From contig NZ_LT635494.1 in assembly GCF_900120385.1 (NCBI RefSeq), forward strand, positions 1,599,606 through 1,647,265: DNA of 47,660 bases, written 5' to 3'. Position 1 is the first letter of the stretch, and the number at the start of each line of letters is the position of its first letter. Below are positions 42,692 to 47,660 of this stretch, in pieces. Position numbers and translations under genes: made by a program. The notes under the pieces were generated by a model that saw only the letters and a program-made list of their open reading frames with translations, was not told the origin of the DNA and searched no databases. This DNA comes from Olsenella phocaeensis (GTDB lineage Bacteria > Actinomycetota > Coriobacteriia > Coriobacteriales > Atopobiaceae).

Positions 42692-44056
42692 ATGGCAATC
42701 ACCCCCGAAGAGGTCCGCGAGACCCTCGACATGGTCTCTCGCCAGAACCTCGACCTCAGGACCATCACCATGGGCGTCTCGCTCTTCGGCTGCGCCGACG
42801 AGGACATGGCGCGCATGTGCACCAAGATATACGACCGCATCACGACGACGGCCGAGCGCCTGGTGCCCGTCGCCAGCGAGCTCGAGCGCGAGTACGGCAT
42901 CCCCATCGCCAACAGGCGCGTCTCGGTCACCCCCGTGGCGCAGATCGCTGCCGCCTGCCCCGACCGGGACCTCTCGCCCATCGCGCGGGCGATGAACCGC
43001 GCGGCCGAGACCCTGGGCATCGACTTCATGGGCGGCTTCTCGGCGCTCGTCCAGAAGGGCATGGGAGCCACCGACCGCCGCCTCATCGACTCCATCCCGA
43101 CGGCGCTCGCCTCCACCGAGCGCGTCTGCTCCAGCGTCAACGCGGCCAGCCTGCGCGCCGGCATCAACATGGACGCCGTGCTGCTCTTGGCCCAGAAGAT
43201 GGTGGAGTGCGCCGAACTCACCCAGGACATCGACTGCTACGGCGCCGCGAAGCTCGTGGTCTTCTCCAATATGGTAGAGGACTCCCCCTTCATGGCGGGC
43301 GCCGTCCATGGCGGCGGCGAGGCCGACGCGGTCATCAACGTGGGCGTCTCGGGCCCGGGAGTGATGGCCGCAGCCCTCGGGGAGCTGCCACCGGACGCGG
43401 ACCTCACCGAGGTGGCCGAGCGCATCAAGCAGACCGCCTTCAAGATCACCCGCGCCGGGGAGCTCATGTGCCGCGAGGCGGCGCGGCGCCTGGGCGCCGA
43501 GAGGGGCATCGTGGACCTGAGCCTGGCACCCACCCCGTCGGCGGGCGACTCCGTGGCCCAGATCCTCGAGATCATAGGCGTAGGCGAGTGCGGGGGGCCC
43601 GGCACCACCTGCGCCCTCGCCCTGCTCAACGACGCCGTCAAGAAGGGCGGCGTCATGGCCAGCTCCATCGTGGGCGGCCTGTCCGGCGCGTTCATCCCCG
43701 TCTCGGAGGACGCGGGCATGATCCGAGCCGCCCAGGACGGGGCCCTCAGCCTCGAGAAGCTCGAGGCCATGACCTGCGTCTGCTCCGTGGGGCTCGACAT
43801 GATCGCCATCCCCGGTGACACCTCGGTCGAGACCATCGCCGGCATCATCGCCGACGAGATGGCCATCGGCGTGATCAACGCCAAGACCACGGCCGTGAGG
43901 CTGATCCCCGCCATAGGCAAGCGAGAGGGCGACGTCCTCGAGTTCGGCGGCCTCTTCGGCTCCGCCCCGGTCATGCCCGTGAACCGCTTCGCGGGAGACG
44001 TGCTGGCGCATCGCGGCGGCCGCTTCCCCGCCCCGCTCAACTCGCTCAAGAACTAG
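42692..44056 (+). CDS. DUF711 / UPF0210 (PFL-like) family protein
   Basis: 454 aa, the usual length for UPF0210. Signatures are [100 protein letters not shown] and a Gly-rich C-terminus with [20 protein letters not shown]. The protein resembles glycyl-radical/PFL folds in structure but lacks the radical site; its reaction is unknown. An ACT-domain gene usually sits directly upstream in other bacteria; here upstream is only the control region. AGAGAAGGAG precedes the ATG. Confidence 0.9.
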   Translation: MAITPEEVRETLDMVSRQNLDLRTITMGVSLFGCADEDMARMCTKIYDRITTTAERLVPVASELEREYGIPIANRRVSVTPVAQIAAACPDRDLSPIARAMNRAAETLGIDFMGGFSALVQKGMGATDRRLIDSIPTALASTERVCSSVNAASLRAGINMDAVLLLAQKMVECAELTQDIDCYGAAKLVVFSNMVEDSPFMAGAVHGGGEADAVINVGVSGPGVMAAALGELPPDADLTEVAERIKQTAFKITRAGELMCREAARRLGAERGIVDLSLAPTPSAGDSVAQILEIIGVGECGGPGTTCALALLNDAVKKGGVMASSIVGGLSGAFIPVSEDAGMIRAAQDGALSLEKLEAMTCVCSVGLDMIAIPGDTSVETIAGIIADEMAIGVINAKTTAVRLIPAIGKREGDVLEFGGLFGSAPVMPVNRFAGDVLAHRGGRFPAPLNSLKN

Positions 44057-44068
44057 CCCGGGGCTGGG

Positions 44069-45049
44069 ATGGAGCCCAGGCCGAGGCCGAGGGGACCCAA
44101 GGGCCGCGAGCCCCTGCTCCCCTACAACTTCCTCGAGGTGTCGCTGGTGACCCTCTCCATCGCCGCCCTGAGCCTCGCCTGGCCCCTGGGTCTGGGCGAG
44201 CTCGTGGTCGGGACGCACGACGGGACCGAGGCTGCGGCCGCAGACCCCGGCGAGTCGCTGCCCTCGGACGAGCTCCTCTCGCTCGAGCTCCCCGACGCGT
44301 ACCTCACGGCTCTGGGGCATCCCCGACCGCAGACCATAGCCTGCATGAGCGCCGTCCAGGAGGAGATCGTCCGCCTCGCCGCCCATGGGGTGGACGTGGG
44401 CTTCTGCCTGCGCGACCTCGACGGCAACGAGTTCGTGGCCTACCAGGCGAACAGGGACTTCTACACCGCGAGCAGCATCAAGGGGCCCTACGTGGCCTCG
44501 CTCCTCGAGCGGCGCGTGGACGGGGGCGACCTCCCCCTGAGCGACGTCGCCTCCCGCGTGAGGAGCATCGTCCTCTATTCGGACAACGACGCCTACGCGA
44601 GCCTGGTGGACCAGTATGGCGAGGAAGGCTTCGCAGGATGGCTCGAAGAGGCCGGCGTCGACACCGGCGTCTACGACGACCTCGGCGCGTACGCGGAAAC
44701 GAAGTACCCCCGAAGCACCCCCTCGCAGCTGGCAGACGAGTGGGAGGGCATCCATGCCTACCTGGGCCACAGGACGAAGGCCTCCGAGCTCCTTGCGGGC
44801 CTCTTCGAGGAACGCGAGACGAGCCCCATCAGGGATGCGCTGGGCAGCGACGCGCGCAGCTGGTCGAAGGCGGGCTGGTTCCCCACGCGCGAGAGCGATC
44901 TCGTGACCCCGGCGGCCAACGACGCCGGCATCGTGCTCCACAAGAACGGGAGCGGCTACGTGCTGGCCGTCATGTCAACCTCACCAGCTGACCTCGACGC
45001 ACTCGAGGGCCTCATCCGGGCGCTGGACGAGCTGAGCCTCAGCCTCTGA
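44069..45049 (+). CDS. Membrane-anchored serine hydrolase, class A beta-lactamase/DD-peptidase-like
   Basis: 326 aa. One hydrophobic helix at about 22-42 (FLEVSLVTLSIAALSLAWPL) with a basic N-terminus suggests a type II membrane anchor with the domain outside. The serine hydrolase motifs are in order: S-x-x-K in YTASSIKGPYVASLL (Ser135, Lys138), S-D-N in LYSDNDAYASLVDQYGEEGF (about 168-170), and K-A-G in RSWSKAGWFPTRESD (about 272) in place of KTG. It starts 13 nt after the DUF711 stop, so it is likely co-transcribed; its own ribosome site is weak. A cell-wall role is more likely than antibiotic resistance, but this is not shown. Confidence 0.8.
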   Translation: MEPRPRPRGPKGREPLLPYNFLEVSLVTLSIAALSLAWPLGLGELVVGTHDGTEAAAADPGESLPSDELLSLELPDAYLTALGHPRPQTIACMSAVQEEIVRLAAHGVDVGFCLRDLDGNEFVAYQANRDFYTASSIKGPYVASLLERRVDGGDLPLSDVASRVRSIVLYSDNDAYASLVDQYGEEGFAGWLEEAGVDTGVYDDLGAYAETKYPRSTPSQLADEWEGIHAYLGHRTKASELLAGLFEERETSPIRDALGSDARSWSKAGWFPTRESDLVTPAANDAGIVLHKNGSGYVLAVMSTSPADLDALEGLIRALDELSLSL

Positions 45050-45137
45050 CCTTCCCGCGGCATGGCAGGGACTCGCGGGCCAGGCGCCCGCGGTCCTCTC
45101 GCCCGGCGCACCCTTGTCTGCCGAGGCGTCGGCACCC
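45050..45137. other. Convergent gap between the serine hydrolase gene and murB
   Basis: Holds GCGGGC/GCCCGC (about 45084-45101) and TGCCGA-GGCG-TCGGCA (45119-45134), the latter 4 nt from the murB stop. Both could help termination; neither has a T tract. Confidence 0.4.
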
Positions 45138-46061
45138 CTAGCCCAGGAAGAGCACCTCGGGCTCGAGCCTCACGCCGAACTGGCGCATGACCTCGTCCTG
45201 CACGTGCTCGATCACGGCATGGACGTCCGCTGCCGTGGCGTCGCCCACGTTGACCACGAAGCCGGCGTGCTTGGTCGAGACCTCCGCGCCGCCCGAGCGC
45301 CAGCCCTGCAAGCCAGCGTCCATGATCAGCTTGCCAGCAAAGTGGCCCTCGGGGCGCTTGAAGGTCGAGCCGGCGCTGGGAAGCTCCAGGGGCTGCTTCT
45401 CCTCGCGACGGTGGGTGAGGTCGTCCATCGTCGCGCGAATCCGGGCGGGGTCCTGAGGCTCGAGGTCGAAGGTCGCGGACACGACTACCAGGTCGTCGGT
45501 GCGGATGCGGCTGGTGCGGTACCCCAGGGCGAGCTCGCCTGCGGGGATGGTGGCCAGGCTGCCGTCGGGCATGACCACGCGCACGCTCGCGAGGACGTCG
45601 GACATGCTGCCGCCGTAGGCTCCGGCGTTCATGAAGCAGGCACCGCCGATGGAGCCGGGAATGCCGCAGGCGAACTCGAGGCCAGAGAGCCCCAGCTCGC
45701 AGGCCATCTCGGCCGCCTCCTTGAGGGTCACGCCTGCCTGGCAGGTCATCTGGGTGCCGTCGACGGACACGTTGACCAGGCCTTCGGCCATGGCCACGAT
45801 GACGCCGCGGTAGCCCTCGTCAGAGACGAGCAGGTCGCTCCCGCGACCGAGGACGAAGTGGGGCACCCCCGCCTCGCGGCAGGCGGCGAGCACGTCACGC
45901 AGCTCCTCGACGTCCTCGGGGATGACATAGAGGTCGGTAGGCCCGCCGATCTGGAAGCTGGTGTGCCGGCTCATGGGCTCGTCTTCCAGGACGTTCTCCT
46001 CGCCCACGATGGAGCGCAGCCTCCAGGCGAGTCCCTGCAAGTGGTCGCCGCTCTCTGACAT
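45138..46061 (-). CDS. murB: UDP-N-acetylenolpyruvoylglucosamine reductase (MurB)
   Basis: 307 aa, type II-length MurB. The FAD-binding domain has SRHTSFQIGGPTDLYVIPED, FVLGRGSDLLVSDEGYRGVI and GIPGSIGGACFMNAGAYGGS. The C-terminal domain has the catalytic serine in SAGSTFKRPEGHFAGKLIMD and ends with the conserved Glu in RLEPEVLFLG. It makes UDP-MurNAc for peptidoglycan. The ribosome site is unremarkable (GGGGAG about 11 nt upstream). TATAAT at 46145-46140 on the minus strand is the -10 candidate. Confidence 0.96.
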   Translation of the reverse strand: MSESGDHLQGLAWRLRSIVGEENVLEDEPMSRHTSFQIGGPTDLYVIPEDVEELRDVLAACREAGVPHFVLGRGSDLLVSDEGYRGVIVAMAEGLVNVSVDGTQMTCQAGVTLKEAAEMACELGLSGLEFACGIPGSIGGACFMNAGAYGGSMSDVLASVRVVMPDGSLATIPAGELALGYRTSRIRTDDLVVVSATFDLEPQDPARIRATMDDLTHRREEKQPLELPSAGSTFKRPEGHFAGKLIMDAGLQGWRSGGAEVSTKHAGFVVNVGDATAADVHAVIEHVQDEVMRQFGVRLEPEVLFLG

Positions 46062-46139
46062 CCCGAATCACTCTCCCCGGCGCGCTCCCCGGCGCGGCTC
46101 GTCTGGCACGACGCCCTCGTGGCGCCGCCGTCGCAGCAG

Positions 46140-46145
46140 ATTATA
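46140..46145 (-). promoter_or_regulatory. -10 element candidate for murB
   Basis: The minus strand reads TATAAT, about 80 nt upstream of the murB ATG. No convincing -35 is seen at 16-18 bp. Confidence 0.5.
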
Positions 46146-46200
46146 GGTTGCCTGGCGATGGCGGGGGCCGTTTGAGACGACCGTACTCGGACACCCCGCC

Positions 46201-46312
46201 AAAAACTGCGCACGGAAGCTCCGAATTATGGAGAGACGCATTGTGTACAAAGTCGCTAGCTGGACATATGCAGCAAGACGTCCCTCTTGCGAAAATCCCG
46301 TGCGCAGTTTTT
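46201..46312. repeat. 112-bp element bounded by perfect 15-bp inverted repeats
   Basis: AAAAACTGCGCACGG (46201-46215) and CCGTGCGCAGTTTTT (46298-46312) are exact reverse complements, 82 bp apart. Inside are further hairpins CTCC/GGAG (about 46220-46233) and GCAAGA/TCTTGC (about 46273-46290). The element sits between the divergent murB and ribU promoters; its right arm reaches the -35 zone of ribU. It could be a small non-autonomous element (MITE), a structured RNA gene or an operator loop. No target duplication is obvious. Confidence 0.75.
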
Positions 46313-46329
46313 CTCGGCACGAGAAGTGC

Positions 46330-46335
46330 TATAGT
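46330..46335 (+). promoter_or_regulatory. -10 element of the ribU transcript
   Basis: TATAGT, placed about 13 nt before the start of the FMN riboswitch, so transcription should begin just ahead of the aptamer. Confidence 0.6.
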
Positions 46336-46347
46336 CACGCAGACAGT

Positions 46348-46478
46348 TTCGGGGCGGGGTGAGATTCCCCACTGGCGGTGATGGGCGCGAAGTTCGCCCG
46401 AGTCCGCGCGCCGCACAGAAAAGAGCGGCTGACCTGGTGAGATCCCAGGACCAACGGTCAAAGTCCGGATGAGAGAAA
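46348..46478 (+). promoter_or_regulatory. FMN riboswitch (RFN element)
   Basis: Classic RFN sequence blocks appear in order: CGGGGCGGGGTGAGATTCCC and ACTGGCGGTGA, then AGTCCGCG, then TGACCTGGTGAGATCCCAGG with ACCAACGG, and finally TCAAAGTCCGGATGAGAGA. It lies directly before the riboflavin transporter gene. The aptamer ends about 10 nt before the ATG and there is no obvious downstream terminator, so control is probably at translation start, shutting off ribU when FMN is high. Confidence 0.97.
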
Positions 46479-46488
46479 CGAGGCCACC

Positions 46489-47067
46489 ATGGCACAGGAC
46501 TCCACCATGCGTCACGACACCCACTCCACCACCGAGCAGCGCGGCTGGTCGACCAAGCGCATCGCCGTCACGGCGCTCTTCTGCGCCGTCGCTGTCATCG
46601 CCACCCTCTTCCTGGAGTTCCCCATCCTCCCGGGCGTGTCCTGGCTCAAGTACGACCCCTCCGGCATCGTGGCCCTCATCGCGGGCTTCGCCTTCGGCCC
46701 CGCCACCGCTGCCGCGGTCTCCGTCATCCCCTACCTGGTGCACCTGGCGACGGCCAGCGGCATCTACGGTGTGATCATGGCCGTGCTGGCGACCTTCTCG
46801 CTCGCGGTCCCCGCAGCCCTCGTGTACCGTCGCGACACCAGCCTGCGCGGCGCCATCCTGGGCATGGTCGTGGGTGCCGTGGTCTGCCTGGTCGCCTGCA
46901 TCCTGGGTAACGTCGTCATCACCCCCTTCTACGCGGGCATGCCCGTCGACGCCGTCGTCGCGCTGATCGTCCCCGCGCTCCTTCCCTTCAACCTGATCAA
47001 GATCGCCCTCAACTGCGTGGTGTGCGCGCTGGTCTACAAGCCCGTCACCAAGGCCCTGGGCAACTAG
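46489..47067 (+). CDS. ribU: Riboflavin ECF transporter substrate-binding protein (RibU)
   Basis: 192 aa with six hydrophobic helices. ITALFCAV-type first helix (KRIAVTALFCAVAVIATLFL), then FPILPGVSWLKYDPSGIVAL, the RibU hallmark with the conserved Lys/Tyr/Asp, AGFAFGPATAAAVSVIPYLV, and a final LIKIALNCVVCALVYKPVTK. An FMN riboswitch directly upstream confirms the ligand. It binds riboflavin in the membrane and works with the ECF energising module, whose ATPase gene starts next. Confidence 0.95.
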   Translation: MAQDSTMRHDTHSTTEQRGWSTKRIAVTALFCAVAVIATLFLEFPILPGVSWLKYDPSGIVALIAGFAFGPATAAAVSVIPYLVHLATASGIYGVIMAVLATFSLAVPAALVYRRDTSLRGAILGMVVGAVVCLVACILGNVVITPFYAGMPVDAVVALIVPALLPFNLIKIALNCVVCALVYKPVTKALGN

Positions 47068-47075
47068 GCCGCGAC

Positions 47076-47660
47076 TTGGAACCTGCTGCCGCCAGAGGCG
47101 CCGCGGGCGACCCCGTGCTGAGGCTCTCGCACGTCACCCTCGACTACGAGGGCGGCGTGCGAGCGCTTGATGACGTGTCCCTGGAGGTCGCGCGAGGCGA
47201 GCGTCTCTGCGTCCTGGGCGCCAACGGCTCCGGCAAGTCGACGCTCGCGAGCGTGCTCTGCGGCCTGCTCGCACCCGACGCGGGCGACGTCGAGCTGGTG
47301 GGGCGGCGCGTGCTTGTGGGCGGAAAGGTCGACTTCGCCGCCTACCGCCTGGCCCGGCGCAGCCTGGGCCTGGTCTTCCAGAACCCGGACGACCAGATCG
47401 TGACCTCCGTGGTCGCGGAGGACGTCGCCTTCGGCCCCGAGAACCTGGGCGTCCCCTCGGAGCAGATTGGCGAGCGCGTAGCCCGGGAGCTCCACCGCGT
47501 GGCCCTGGACGACTTCGCCCAGGCCGACCCGACCCGGCTCTCGGGAGGGCAGAAGCAGCGCGTCGCCATCGCCGGGGCGCTGGCCATGGAGCCCGAGGCC
47601 CTCGTCCTGGACGAGCCCGGCGCCCTCCTCGACGTGCGCGGACGCCGCTCGATCATGCGC
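47076..47660 (+). CDS. ECF transporter ATPase (EcfA), cut by the right window edge
   Basis: 195 codons are visible from a TTG at 47076; a GTG at 47115 is the alternative start, and neither has a good ribosome site. Walker A is CVLGANGSGKSTLASVLCGL (about 45-64). The Q-loop region is LGLVFQNPDDQIVTSVVAED, followed by VAFGPENLGVP, which is very typical of EcfA. The signature is RLSGGQKQRVAIAGALAMEP and Walker B LVLDEPGALLD, where the usual DEPTAMLD Thr is Gly. It begins 8 nt after the ribU stop, so the ECF module genes probably follow beyond the window. Confidence 0.92.
   Translation, partial: MEPAAARGAAGDPVLRLSHVTLDYEGGVRALDDVSLEVARGERLCVLGANGSGKSTLASVLCGLLAPDAGDVELVGRRVLVGGKVDFAAYRLARRSLGLVFQNPDDQIVTSVVAEDVAFGPENLGVPSEQIGERVARELHRVALDDFAQADPTRLSGGQKQRVAIAGALAMEPEALVLDEPGALLDVRGRRSIMR

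Noticed and set aside
44069-45049. Reading the serine hydrolase as an antibiotic-resistance beta-lactamase
   Set aside because: The third motif is KAG rather than KTG, it is membrane-anchored, and it sits in a housekeeping context, so resistance cannot be claimed from the sequence.

Overview
The window is GC-rich, tightly packed and shows strong Shine-Dalgarno sites. Its gene content (split transketolase, SARP/BTAD-type giant regulator, FMN-riboswitch ribU with an ECF ATPase, SecA with a C-terminal SEC-C motif) suggests an actinobacterium. A host-associated coriobacterium (Olsenella/Atopobium relatives) is my best guess. This assignment is inference; no rRNA or other marker gene is present.

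Layout. (1) 1-7249, minus strand: an edge fragment, a two-gene transketolase, a transaldolase behind its own terminator, then L-ribulose-5-P 3-epimerase (UlaE type), 4-epimerase (UlaF/AraD type), an L-xylulose-kinase-like FGGY kinase and a xylose-isomerase-like TIM-barrel protein. Together they carry L-xylulose/ascorbate-derived C5 phosphates into the pentose phosphate pool. (2) 7527-15787: a ketopantoate-reductase-like gene, a PPC-domain gene, two YhcH/YiaL-family genes, an ImmA/IrrE-like zincin, a lone HyuA-type hydantoinase/oxoprolinase subunit, an ion-transporter-like permease and a GntR regulator. This looks like one uptake/catabolic locus of unknown substrate. (3) 15883-22820: an L-ascorbate PTS operon (ulaC-ulaA-ulaB, a cytosolic propeller-like protein, ulaG), a divergent DeoR regulator, and a second IIA-IIB pair with no IIC. 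(4) 22949-27746: secA-prfB-yitT, where prfB carries a perfect 76-bp tandem duplication that shifts the frame and yitT has a one-base frameshift in a G7 run. (5) 27897-30881: a ~994-aa ATPase/wHTH/BTAD regulator. (6) 31331-33985: two strikingly organised 30-bp-period repeat arrays flanking a KdgT-type permease and a KduD-type dehydrogenase. (7) 34079-42167: an L-arabinose operon (Tat lipoprotein binding protein, two permeases, ATPase, araA, araB-like kinase). (8) 42692-47660: DUF711/PFL-like protein, class-A beta-lactamase-like hydrolase, murB, and a riboflavin ECF transporter under an FMN riboswitch.

How the parts work together. Ascorbate enters by UlaABC and is opened by UlaG. The 3-keto-L-gulonate-6-P decarboxylase (ulaD) is not in this window. 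UlaE and UlaF at the left end would finish the route to D-xylulose-5-P, which transketolase and transaldolase use. The arabinose operon has no araD of its own, so the 3892-4608 epimerase probably serves both pathways.

The least explained structure is the pair of arrays at 31.3-31.6 and 33.75-34.0 kb. Each has outward-facing copies of a 13-bp element (ACGCGTTGGACGT) at exact 30-bp spacing around an 18-bp core. The two cores are inverted relative to each other, and the 15-bp/8-bp gaps around the core are kept in both. Strong GC hairpins also recur in most gaps between operon genes.
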